Of a stretch of DNA of 11,864 nucleotides, positions 1-5,228 are shown piece after piece (the stretch's first letter is position 1; every line of letters starts with the position of its first letter). The DNA is from Spirochaetales bacterium (GTDB lineage: Bacteria; Spirochaetota; Spirochaetia; DSM-27196; SLST01), in contig JANQQY010000216.1 of NCBI GenBank assembly GCA_028284845.1, positions 1 to 11,864 on the forward strand, read 5' to 3'. The notes under the pieces are model-generated. The model made no database searches and was not told where the DNA came from. It saw nothing but the letters and a program-made list of their open reading frames with translations. The position numbers and the translations under genes are program-made.

Positions 1-2
1 CA

Positions 3-236
3 CTGTTCATAGGGGTCGTCCTATTCTTTGGCATTAGCCGATTTGTCTTCAGACGGCATGCCTTTGCGCGTCATTGGCATCACGGGCACAACCGCGAAGA
101 GAGCGGTATTGATGCGCTCGACCGGATGTTTGCCGAGGGCACGATCGACGAGACCGAGTACCGTGCACGGCGTGATGTGCTTCGAAGCGATGAGCCCTCG
201 TTCGGTGAGGACGAGAGCGAGGAGGACAAATCATGA
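3..236 (+). CDS. SHOCT-domain small membrane protein (5' end outside window)
   Basis: The frame is open from the left edge and stops at TGA 234-236. It translates to a hydrophobic stretch (LFIGVVLFFGISRFVF), then a His-rich juxtamembrane segment (RHWHHGH), then a C-terminal SHOCT motif (ALDRMFAEGTIDETEYRARRDVL region, about residues 40-63 of the visible part) and an acidic tail (GEDESEEDKS). SHOCT is a short C-terminal domain of unknown biochemical role found in many small membrane proteins. The start lies outside the window. The stop overlaps the start of the next gene by ATGA, and that gene has the same TM-plus-SHOCT plan, so the two look like tandem paralogues translated together. The His cluster could bind metal; this is inference. 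This frame is chosen over the overlapping ATG-initiated frame at 28-393 because of the SHOCT motif and the ATGA coupling. Confidence 0.72.
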   Translation: MFIGVVLFFGISRFVFRRHAFARHWHHGHNREESGIDALDRMFAEGTIDETEYRARRDVLRSDEPSFGEDESEEDKS

Positions 237-463
237 CATGGTTCTTTGCAGGAATGATCGCGGTACGCATTGCGATCGCCGTCTTTGTCGTCGCGCTCAT
301 TGGCCGCATCGTGATTGGAGTCAAGGCTCGCGCGATCCGCGGGCACCGCTCGCACTGGCGCCGCTTCCACAGTGTTGGAGTGAGCGTCCTTGAGCGACGG
401 TTCGCCGGAGGCGACATCACTGAGGAAGAGTACCGGGCACGTCGCGCGGTACTCGCAGAGTAG
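233..463 (+). CDS. SHOCT-domain small membrane protein (76 aa)
   Basis: This 76-residue protein has one N-terminal transmembrane helix (about residues 3-29), a basic/His stretch (RGHRSHWRRFH, 36-46) and a C-terminal SHOCT motif (SVLERRFAGGDITEEEYRARRAVLAE, roughly 50-76; key features are the Leu-Glu start, Gly-x-Ile-Thr/x-Glu-Glu-Tyr core and Arg-rich end). The start ATG at 233 overlaps the stop of the upstream paralogue (ATGA). The GGAGG at 220-224 in AGGAGGACAAATC upstream is a good ribosome-binding site. Function is unknown. Its position ahead of a sensor kinase and response regulator suggests an accessory or target protein of that envelope-sensing system, which is inference. Confidence 0.8.
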   Translation: MTWFFAGMIAVRIAIAVFVVALIGRIVIGVKARAIRGHRSHWRRFHSVGVSVLERRFAGGDITEEEYRARRAVLAE

Positions 464-477
464 GAGCTGAGGTTGAG

Positions 478-494
478 GCGGGCACCATGCCCGC
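478..494 (+). terminator. GC-rich hairpin between SHOCT genes and the kinase
   Basis: GCGGGCA (478-484), loop CCA, TGCCCGC (488-494) form a perfect 7-bp stem followed by only three T. It lies 15 nt after the SHOCT gene stop and about 37 nt before the kinase start. The short T tract makes it a weak or attenuating intrinsic terminator at best. It could instead be an mRNA-stabilising stem, or an operator for the adjacent two-component system. Confidence 0.45.
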
Positions 495-530
495 TTTGAC
501 CGTCTTCCCGCTTCCAGGAACAATACCAGC

Positions 531-1949
531 GTGACCATCCGGCAACGTCTCATCCTCTCCAACGCCGCCATGATCGTGATTCCCGTCATTCTTATGCTCA
601 TCCTGACCGGCATTGCCCGGTTTCTCTTTCTTGGCGAATTCGAGAGCTTTGGAAATGGATTGAGTGGATACCGTGATCTGGGGCGAACCGTGAACGAACT
701 CGTGGATCGAGACCCGGATGCACTCCGGGATGCTCGCGTCTTGGATCGGTTGCGGGACGAGTCCGGGCTCTCATTCTCCGTATGGTCTGACGACGACCTG
801 ATCGCTGCGAGCAACGATCTCCCATCGCTGCCTGAACAATGGCCTGATGATGAGGCCGAAGGCAGGAACCGAAGACGGGATTCGCCATGGCCACACGGAG
901 ACGGAGACATCCCGCCCGTCGTCTTCGAGTGGTCGTTCGACAACACCGACGGAAACAGGGACACCGTTCGGATTCATTTCACCCGTCCAAACCCATCGGA
1001 TGCAGCGGGAAGCGCTCTTCTCTTTGTCATCGTGGGAATCGCTGTCCTCGTCGCAACGAACGGCACCCTCACCTTTCTCGTCTCGCGGAGCATCCTGACC
1101 CCGCTTCGAGCGCTCGAGGCAGCAGCCCGGCGCATCGGCGAGGGCGATCTCACCGATCCTGGTCTGGGGGAATCGAAGGACGAGTTCGGGAGCGTCAACC
1201 GTGCGTTTGCCGATATGCGCGGACGCCTGCTTACTTCGCTCCACGCGCAGGAGCGATACGAGGCAAACCGCCGGCTCCTGATCGCGAGCCTCTCGCACGA
1301 CCTGCGAACGCCTCTGGCTGCCATACGTGGGTACGTCGAAGGCCTTGCCGACGGGGTCGCCTCAACACCCGAGCAACGCGATCGCTACATGACCACCATT
1401 CTCGAGCGCGTAGCCTTCGCGGATGCCCTTGTGGAACGCCTGCGGGAGTTCAGTCAGCTCGACACCCGTGAAGCTCGGTTCACGCCGGAACGCGTGGACC
1501 TTGGGACGTTCCTCTTGGACCTGGTTCGATCCCTTGACTCCGAATTTGCATCGATCTCAGTCGTCCTGAGCGCGCGCACCGCCGCGATCACGATCATGTC
1601 AGACCCGTTTCAGCTCACAAGGGCGCTGACCAACGTGGTGCAGAACGTCGCCCATCACTGCCCGCCGGGCACGACCGCCACGGTCCGCGCCGAGCGCATC
1701 GGCACGCAGGTGTTTATCTCCGTCGTTGACGACGGACCCGGTATCCCCTCTGACACGTTACCAGACGTCACTCGACCCTCGTTCCGAGCGGACGCGTCGC
1801 GCACACAATCGGATGGAGGCATTGGGTCCGGCCTCGGCCTCTCGATCGCATCCATGATCGTTGAGGCCCACGGCGGCACTCTCGAGGTCACCTGTCCTGA
1901 ATCGGGCGGGACCACCGTGGCGATCATCCTTCCGGCGGCCGCCGAATGA
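531..1949 (+). CDS. Membrane sensor histidine kinase (HAMP-HisKA-HATPase)
   Basis: This 472-aa class I sensor kinase would autophosphorylate and pass phosphate to the regulator encoded immediately downstream. The order is TM1 (about 8-35), an extracytoplasmic sensor of about 120 residues with no family I recognise (charged, with RNRRRDSPWPHGDGD), TM2 (about 160-184) and HAMP (about 186-238). HisKA follows with phospho-acceptor His256 in ASLSHDLRTPL. The ATPase domain has an N box (N368 and N372 in TNVVQN), a G1 box D400-D401-G-P-G404 and a G2 box G429-G-I-G-S-G-L-G-L437. All catalytic motifs are present. Start is GTG 531 with AGGAA at 516-520 upstream. The stop overlaps the next ATG (ATGA). 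The N box lacks the usual Leu-Leu/Asn-Ala form (VVQNVAHH), but the ATP-site Asn is kept. The signal sensed is unknown. Confidence 0.95.
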   Translation: MTIRQRLILSNAAMIVIPVILMLILTGIARFLFLGEFESFGNGLSGYRDLGRTVNELVDRDPDALRDARVLDRLRDESGLSFSVWSDDDLIAASNDLPSLPEQWPDDEAEGRNRRRDSPWPHGDGDIPPVVFEWSFDNTDGNRDTVRIHFTRPNPSDAAGSALLFVIVGIAVLVATNGTLTFLVSRSILTPLRALEAAARRIGEGDLTDPGLGESKDEFGSVNRAFADMRGRLLTSLHAQERYEANRRLLIASLSHDLRTPLAAIRGYVEGLADGVASTPEQRDRYMTTILERVAFADALVERLREFSQLDTREARFTPERVDLGTFLLDLVRSLDSEFASISVVLSARTAAITIMSDPFQLTRALTNVVQNVAHHCPPGTTATVRAERIGTQVFISVVDDGPGIPSDTLPDVTRPSFRADASRTQSDGGIGSGLGLSIASMIVEAHGGTLEVTCPESGGTTVAIILPAAAE

Positions 1950-2650
1950 GCGCTCGTGTCCTCATTATTGAGGACGACCAGTCCATCGCGGAACTCGTCC
2001 GGGACTACCTTGAGATCGAGGGACTTGAGCCTGAAATCGTTGCAGATGGATCGCAGGGACTCGAGCGCGGCCTTGCCGACGAATGGGCGTGTATCGTCTT
2101 GGACATTATGCTTCCCGGGATGGACGGCTTTGCGATCTGTCGAGAGCTACGGAAGACAAGCGACGTCCCCATTCTCGTCCTCTCCGCCCGGCGCGATGAC
2201 TACGACAAGATTCGGGGACTTGGACTCGGAGCCGACGACTACATGGTAAAGCCGTTCAGCCCAGGCGAACTCGTAGCCAGAGTGAAGGCGCATATGGAGC
2301 GACACCGCCGCCTCACTGCCGGCCCCGCAACCTCTGCGAACCGAAGCGAACCCGTGATCGAACTCGGAACCCTCACAGTCGATCCCAACTCCCGGACCGC
2401 GTCTCGCTCCGGCGCCGAGATTACCCTCACCGCCAAGGAGTACGAGATCCTCTCCCTCCTTGCCCGTAATCCTGGCCGGCTCTTCTCACGCGAGGAGCTC
2501 TACGATCGCGTATGGGGCGAGGAGACCGCCGGCGACGTTTCTACCGTGACCGTCCACATCAGAAAACTCCGGGAGAAGGTGGAACTCGATCCGTCAGACC
2601 CCCGACTCATTCGAACGGTTTGGGGCATGGGGTACCGGCTGGTGGTGTGA
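1946..2650 (+). CDS. OmpR/PhoB-family response regulator
   Basis: This 234-aa DNA-binding response regulator is the partner of the kinase immediately upstream, overlapping it by ATGA. The receiver domain (1-118) keeps the acidic pocket (E9, D10, D11), phospho-acceptor D53 (IVLDIMLPGMDG), S80 (VLSAR), Y99 and K102 (DDYMVKPF). The C-terminal winged-helix domain (about 137-234) has the expected LTAKEYEIL, FSREELYDRVWG, recognition-helix VTVHIRKLREKVE and wing WGMGYRL motifs. Length and layout are standard for the family. Targets are unknown; the SHOCT genes upstream and their hairpin are the obvious local candidates. No convincing terminator is visible after the stop. Confidence 0.96.
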   Translation: MSARVLIIEDDQSIAELVRDYLEIEGLEPEIVADGSQGLERGLADEWACIVLDIMLPGMDGFAICRELRKTSDVPILVLSARRDDYDKIRGLGLGADDYMVKPFSPGELVARVKAHMERHRRLTAGPATSANRSEPVIELGTLTVDPNSRTASRSGAEITLTAKEYEILSLLARNPGRLFSREELYDRVWGEETAGDVSTVTVHIRKLREKVELDPSDPRLIRTVWGMGYRLVV

Positions 2651-2705
2651 GGGGCGATGGCGGCTTCACGAGTTCTGTGATCGAGCACGTGGGACGAAAA
2701 TCCAG

Positions 2706-2966
2706 CACGTGTGGGAACTATCTCCAAGCGGTGGCTCGAATCAGGTGCACAAACCCGGACTGCGGTCGTGGCAGAACGCCGGGAAGCGTTCTGCATACTA
2801 CATTGAGGCCGTTCGGCTGCAAGCGATTCTATTTTGCCCTTCATGCAGTCAGAAGCGGACGCTCCTATTCGCCGAGCATCTGATCGACGACGTGCTTCTT
2901 GAGCTGCGGCACCGCCAGTTCGTGTTCACGATTCCCAAAACGTTGCGACCGTTCTCCCGGCATGAC
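2706..2966 (+). pseudogene. IS91-family transposase remnant (zinc-binding N-terminal part, frameshifted)
   Basis: Three-frame reading gives pieces of an IS91-type (HUH, Y2) transposase. In one frame: CGNYLQAVARIRCTNPDCG (first Cys pair, codons 2746 and 2761), later RPFGCKRFYF. One base out of frame: CPSCSQKRTLLFAEHL, then HRQFVFTIPKTLRPFSRHD ending near 2966. These are the Cys-rich zinc-binding segment and the following conserved His-Arg-Gln-x-Val-Phe-Thr-x-Pro-Lys motif of the family. The join between FYF and CPSC needs a one-base deletion in the TATTTTGCC run. A hairpin of 24 nt interrupts the region between the Cys pairs. The catalytic HUH and Tyr parts are absent, so the gene is dead. Homology ends where the recombinase remnant on the other strand begins. 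Confidence 0.75.
2771..2794. repeat. Hairpin inserted in the IS91 remnant
   Basis: GCAGAACGC (2771-2779), loop CGGGAA, GCGTTCTGC (2786-2794): perfect 9-bp arms. It falls exactly where the transposase reading is longer than expected, between the first Cys pair and RPFGCK (about nine extra codons), so it looks like an insertion. It resembles in size the hairpins in tRNA copy 1. Confidence 0.6.
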
Positions 2967-3086
2967 CGCGCCGGCCTTCGTCGTTTTCCCGCCACTCTTA
3001 TAGATCTTCCACGACCCGAGCTCGTAGTGCCAGTTGGAGCTTCCAGGGCGACGAACGACGCTGAATGGCTCCTGCCGACGCGGCAT
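2966..3086 (-). pseudogene. Tyrosine recombinase (integrase) N-terminal remnant
   Basis: The minus-strand frame from ATG 3086 reads MPRRQEPFSVVRRPGSSNW, then HYELGSWKIYKSGGKTTKAGA. The pattern (small basic start, aromatic Trp/Tyr strand, Ser/Thr-Gly-Lys-Thr-Thr-Lys-Ala) is that of the N-terminal arm-binding segment of phage/island tyrosine integrases. After about residue 42 the frame runs antisense to the IS91 remnant and family resemblance is lost (it stays open to 2865). The core-binding and catalytic domains (Arg, His, Tyr) are missing, so this is a truncated gene. It points away from tRNA-derived copy 1, whose 3' end lies about 107 bp upstream: the usual tRNA-attachment-site-then-integrase layout. 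The family call rests on my recognition of a short segment. Confidence 0.6.
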
Positions 3087-3103
3087 AGAGACACTCTACC
3101 AAA

Positions 3104-3124
3104 AAATAGATTGCAAATAGATTG
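3104..3124. repeat. Tandem 10-bp direct repeats upstream of the integrase remnant
   Basis: AAATAGATTG occurs at 3104-3113 and 3115-3124 with one base between, a period of 11 bp (one helical turn). It lies between the integrase start (3086) and tRNA copy 1 (3194). Short direct repeats phased by a helical turn in this position are typical of integrase arm-type sites; that role is inference. Confidence 0.55.
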
Positions 3125-3210
3125 TGAGTCGGGAGAAAGGTGCTGTGAGGAGGGTCGAAGAGACGTAAGTGTTTACGCGGCAGAAGATAACCACGCGCCC
3201 AACAGGACGT

Positions 3211-3249
3211 GCGAGAGTACTCGCCTTGGAGTTCGCCTTGCGAACTCCA
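3211..3249. repeat. Two hairpins inserted in the T-arm of tRNA copy 1
   Basis: The first is GCGAG (3211-3215), AGTA, CTCGC (3220-3224). The second is TGGAGTTCG (3227-3235), loop CCTTG, CGAACTCCA (3241-3249), with perfect 9-bp arms. Both sit in the place of the T-loop when the sequence is aligned with intact copy 2. Confidence 0.7.
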
Positions 3250-3258
3250 GACCTGTGT

Positions 3259-3281
3259 GAAGAATCGCCCGACGATTCTCC
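3259..3281. repeat. Hairpin inserted in the variable region of tRNA copy 1
   Basis: AGAATCG (3261-3267), loop CCCGA, CGATTCT (3273-3279). The stem extends to 9 positions per arm with one mismatch. It lies between the T-stem block and the anticodon-arm block, in sequence absent from copy 2. Confidence 0.65.
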
Positions 3282-3345
3282 GAACCTCGGCTTGGAAGGC
3301 CGCGTACGAGATCAATGTCGTCTAGCCGCGCAGAAGGGGCTATCG

Positions 3346-3582
3346 CTAAGCAGATTGCTTGCTGAACGTTCTCACTGAGATGAGATCATGATCACCAACC
3401 GACCGGACATCACCTATGGTCAATGTTACGAGAGCCTCGGTCCGTCCTGATGCCGACACGAACTCTACTTCGAGTCCGTCTGGTTCATAGACCTCAACGA
3501 CTGCACCGAGATCTCCGGTTCGCAGTCCGTACGCCTCGTGGTCGTGCTTGAGAACTACACTGTCCAATGGCCTAAACTTCAT
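3346..3582 (-). CDS. DUF4926-family protein (putative partner/immunity of DUF6883)
   Basis: This 78-aa protein has the look of the DUF4926 family: MKFRPLDSVVLKHD, then GLRTGDLGAVVEVYEPDGLEVEFVSASG and EALVTLTIGDVRSV. The family is a small all-beta, SH3-like barrel predicted from the repeated Val/Gly strands, and is often found beside other small proteins in cassette-like pairs. The start is firm: ATG at 3582 is preceded by AGGAGA (3588-3593) with 5 nt spacing. It overlaps the end of the DUF6883 gene by 11 nt, so the two are translationally coupled. Stop TAG at 3346-3348. By gene order I infer an immunity or antitoxin-like role; no activity is known to me for this protein. The tail after residue 66 (HDLISVRTFSKQSA) may be lineage-specific. 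Confidence 0.75.
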   Translation of the reverse strand: MKFRPLDSVVLKHDHEAYGLRTGDLGAVVEVYEPDGLEVEFVSASGRTEALVTLTIGDVRSVGDHDLISVRTFSKQSA

Positions 3583-3919
3583 TTCTGTCTCCTGGATACG
3601 CTGTCACAAGTCGTGGAGTCTGAGCGCCATCGAGAACGATCCATACGGTTCTTACCGGTGCCGACTTGCCAGTTGGCCCAACAAGACTACCATCGACCAC
3701 GAACAGTTGACCATATCCATTGTGCCGACTTGGCTCAGCATCACCTGTGGTGACAATGTGACGCGACTCCTCGGTGAGGCGGTGCCAATCTGCTGCCTTG
3801 TAGCCCAACGCCTCGAAGAAGGTCGCTTTGTGCATGCCGATCGGATGTTCTCGCGAAAGTAGGTATTCCCGGACCTTCGCGGAGTCGATGATCGCATCCG
3901 CAGCGTTCGGCAATCTCAT
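3572..3919 (-). CDS. DUF6883-family protein (candidate toxin-like component)
   Basis: This 115-aa protein begins MRLPNAADAIIDSAKVREYLL, followed by HPIGMHKATFFEALGY, W-HRL, GYGQLFVVDGSLVGPTGKSAPVRTVWIVLDG and PRLVTAYPGD. These are the conserved blocks of DUF6883. The start at ATG 3919 is chosen because the family begins at the LPNA block; a TTG at 3982 would add 21 unrelated residues. No good ribosome-binding site is visible. The C-terminal pattern (R-T-V-W-I, then L-V-T-A-Y-P) resembles the last strands of small nucleases of the barnase/EndoU/ColE5/RelE (BECR) group, with H38-K39 as possible functional residues. A ribonuclease toxin role is therefore inference. It is the first gene of a two-gene unit lying alone between two tRNA-derived repeats. 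Confidence 0.75.
   Translation of the reverse strand: MRLPNAADAIIDSAKVREYLLSREHPIGMHKATFFEALGYKAADWHRLTEESRHIVTTGDAEPSRHNGYGQLFVVDGSLVGPTGKSAPVRTVWIVLDGAQTPRLVTAYPGDRNEV
3588..3593 (-). promoter_or_regulatory. Strong ribosome-binding site of the DUF4926 gene
   Basis: Minus strand AGGAGA, 5 nt before ATG 3582, inside the 3' end of the DUF6883 gene. It fixes the start and allows translation of the second gene independently of the first, whose own start has no clear Shine-Dalgarno sequence. That would favour excess of the second product. Confidence 0.7.
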
Positions 3920-4039
3920 TGCGTCACGGTGTTGCGTGTGCCGCGGAATGTCAACAGATGTGGCTCGTCTGTCTGGGGGCAACCCCGGGACTCGTTCGAG
4001 TACATCAAATCACCGGGAGCGCTGAGTCGTCCGACGAAG

Positions 4040-4087
4040 CGCGCCCAACAGGACTCGAACCTGTGACCCTCGGCTTAGAAGGCCGCG
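4040..4087 (-). repeat. tRNA-Arg(TCT)-like 3' half, copy 2 (attachment-site-like)
   Basis: On the minus strand this is an uninterrupted tRNA 3' half: anticodon stem-loop GCGGC-CTTCTAA-GCCGA (anticodon TCT at 4078-4080), short variable loop, T-arm ACAGG-TTCGAGT-CCTGT (4064-4048), acceptor strand TGGGCGC and discriminator G at 4040, with no encoded CCA. The T-arm pairs perfectly. G73 and the sequence agree with bacterial tRNA-Arg(TCT). Upstream of the anticodon stem (above 4087) there is no D-arm or 5' acceptor strand, so the gene is a fragment. It is in the same orientation as copy 1, making ~0.9 kb-spaced direct repeats that bracket the DUF6883/DUF4926 pair. Best read as an att-type duplication left by integration at a tRNA-Arg gene. 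Confidence 0.8.
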
Positions 4088-4101
4088 AAGAATGGCGGAT
4101 C

Positions 4102-4653
4102 GTGACGTTGCAGGGCGATTTGGGCTCGATCATACTCGGTGACGTGGTAGAGGAGACGCCGTTTCCAGAGCTCGTAGTCGCACTTCAAATACTTCTCGGA
4201 GTCGGGGCCGACCCTTACGAGGACGATGACGACTACGTGCGCCGCTATGCAGGGCCGATCCGTGCAATGGACGCCGGTGAGATCGTAGGCCGAGTCGAAC
4301 TCCGGTACATCCACGGATCCCGCGCGATGGAAAACGGGTTCGACATCGTTGATGTGTGCGACGCGCTCGGACAAGACGAGTACGACTATGCCTGGTCGGT
4401 CTATACCAACGGGACGATCGACGCATCGATTGCGGAAGCGCCAATATATAATGATGTGCTTGTCGTGCACGAGCTTTCGGTGGAGCCCAAGTATCATGGG
4501 CTCGGGATAGAGGAACAGGTGGTTCGCAAGATCGCGGCGACCATTGGGTACCACACTGCGGCAATCATCTTGGACCACCGCCTCGCGAACACCGTCGACG
4601 TCGAATCAATCCCCACGAAGGAACCTACCCTTAGAGCCATCGTCGATTTCTGA
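4102..4653 (+). CDS. Hypothetical protein with GNAT-like C-terminal motif (5' end uncertain)
   Basis: The open frame gives about 183 residues from GTG 4102: VTLQGDLGSIILGD, ETPFPELVVALQILLGVGADPY, an acidic patch EDDDDYVRRY, then IVGRVELRYIHGSRAMENGFDIVDVCD and VLVVHELSVEPKYHGLGIEEQVVRKI. The last part has the form of GNAT acetyl-CoA-binding motif A (hydrophobic strand, V-x-P-x-Y-x-G-x-G-I), but the match is partial and I do not recognise the full family. There is no ATG until 3919. The frame upstream of 4102 reads through tRNA copy 2 and gives the spurious string PTGLEPVTLGLEGR. GTG 4102 has no convincing ribosome-binding site, so the gene may have lost its true 5' end when copy 2 was placed there. 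It is followed by a gene-poor gap. Confidence 0.5.
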   Translation: MTLQGDLGSIILGDVVEETPFPELVVALQILLGVGADPYEDDDDYVRRYAGPIRAMDAGEIVGRVELRYIHGSRAMENGFDIVDVCDALGQDEYDYAWSVYTNGTIDASIAEAPIYNDVLVVHELSVEPKYHGLGIEEQVVRKIAATIGYHTAAIILDHRLANTVDVESIPTKEPTLRAIVDF

Positions 4654-5228
4654 CACGAGTCTTCGAGTGGAGGCGCCACGTTGGTCACACCTGACTATGG
4701 ATGCCCCGGTGTAGACCACAAAGGCAATGGGGAGAATCTGTTCTTCGCGTCGGATGGCGAACGCCGGGGCGTCGATATACTCGACAGACCGCGCGGCGAA
4801 AACATCGGCGGTCGTCACGCCGCAACGCTGGCAGTGCTGATGGATCGCCTCCGGGCTCTTCGCAGTGAAGTCGGCTCGATGCGGGCGCGCTCACGTCTGG
4901 CCGGAGTCGGGCTGCGGCGATCATCGCGGCGAAGACTCTCGTCCATGACGTCGGGACACAATCAATGACATGCGGAAACGTTGGTGTGACCTCCAAGAGA
5001 CCCCATGACTGTTCAGCCTGGAGACAATCGGTCTCGCACTGCAGAACACGGAGATCTCCAGAGCAAAGATCCTGGGGCCATTCCGCCTCTTCTGTAGCGT
5101 TTCGAGCATCCATGCTCGAAAGACTTCAGCCGCGGAGGCAGGACGCCGACGTGGCTGCGCGACTGACTGATAGGAATTTCAACTATGTGATTGTGGTCGG
5201 TTGGCGCATGCTATGAGTTGACGGAACA
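4654..5228. other. Gene-poor stretch between the GNAT-like ORF and the dhaL end
   Basis: No convincing intact gene. A minus-strand frame open from about 4889 to 4606 without ATG reads SPEAIHQHCQRCGVTTAD, then VEYIDAPAFAIRREEQILPIAFVVYTGAS. This is protein-like in composition (CxxC, hydrophobic strand) and may be a decayed gene fragment of a family I do not recognise; its last part overlaps the end of the GNAT-like ORF. Other frames look like shadows (Arg/Ser/Pro-rich). The stretch also holds a 22-bp palindrome at 5100-5121. I see no clear terminator for the operon that ends at 5229. Confidence 0.5.
5100..5121. repeat. Perfect 22-bp inverted repeat
   Basis: TTTCGAGCAT (5100-5109), CC, ATGCTCGAAA (5112-5121): 10-bp perfect arms around a 2-bp centre. 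Such compact dyads are usual for dimeric DNA-binding proteins or recombinases. It is about 110 bp past the end of dhaL with no T tract, so it is not a typical terminator. Confidence 0.6.

Larger units (their letters stand above)
3194..3304 (-). repeat. tRNA-Arg-derived 3' half, copy 1 (interrupted; attachment-site-like)
   Basis: Read on the minus strand this contains the anticodon arm (GCGGC-CTTCCAA-GCCG, here with TCC at the anticodon position), a CACAGG/CCTGT T-stem, and the acceptor strand TGGGCGC plus discriminator G at 3194. It matches copy 2 (4040-4087) in three blocks: CGCGCCCAACAGGAC (3194-3208), ACCTGTG (3251-3257) and TCGGCTTGGAAGGCCGCG (3287-3304, one mismatch). Between the blocks lie about 42 nt and 25 nt of extra sequence holding three hairpins. 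There is no D-arm or 5' acceptor strand, so it is not a functional tRNA. Such 3' tRNA halves are classic remnants of integrase attB/attP sites. Confidence 0.65.

Noticed and set aside
80..964. Long minus-strand ORF of 294 codons
   Set aside because: Ser/Arg/Pro-rich shadow antisense to the SHOCT genes and sensor kinase, which have clear domains.
2512..3260. Two plus-strand ORFs taken as whole new genes
   Set aside because: Recognisable IS91 blocks are split between the two frames, and the remaining sequence overlaps the regulator or runs antisense to the integrase remnant; treated as a pseudogene.
3920..3982. Upstream TTG start for the DUF6883 gene
   Set aside because: Rare start codon with no ribosome-binding site, and it adds residues outside the family's conserved start.
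3194..4087. Chromosomal integron with attC sites (GCCCAAC fits the RYYYAAC core)
   Set aside because: No matching GTTRRRY partner at the right distance, the cargo pair is on the minus strand in two overlapping genes, and the repeat is better explained by tRNA arms. The recombinase remnant does not look like IntI at its N-terminus.
4040..4087. Functional tRNA-Arg gene
   Set aside because: Only the anticodon stem to the 3' end is present; there is no D-arm or 5' acceptor strand upstream on the minus strand.
4685..5113. Minus-strand 142-codon ORF in the gene-poor stretch
   Set aside because: Cys/Arg-rich composition changing along its length, competing frames over the same DNA, and no recognisable domain.
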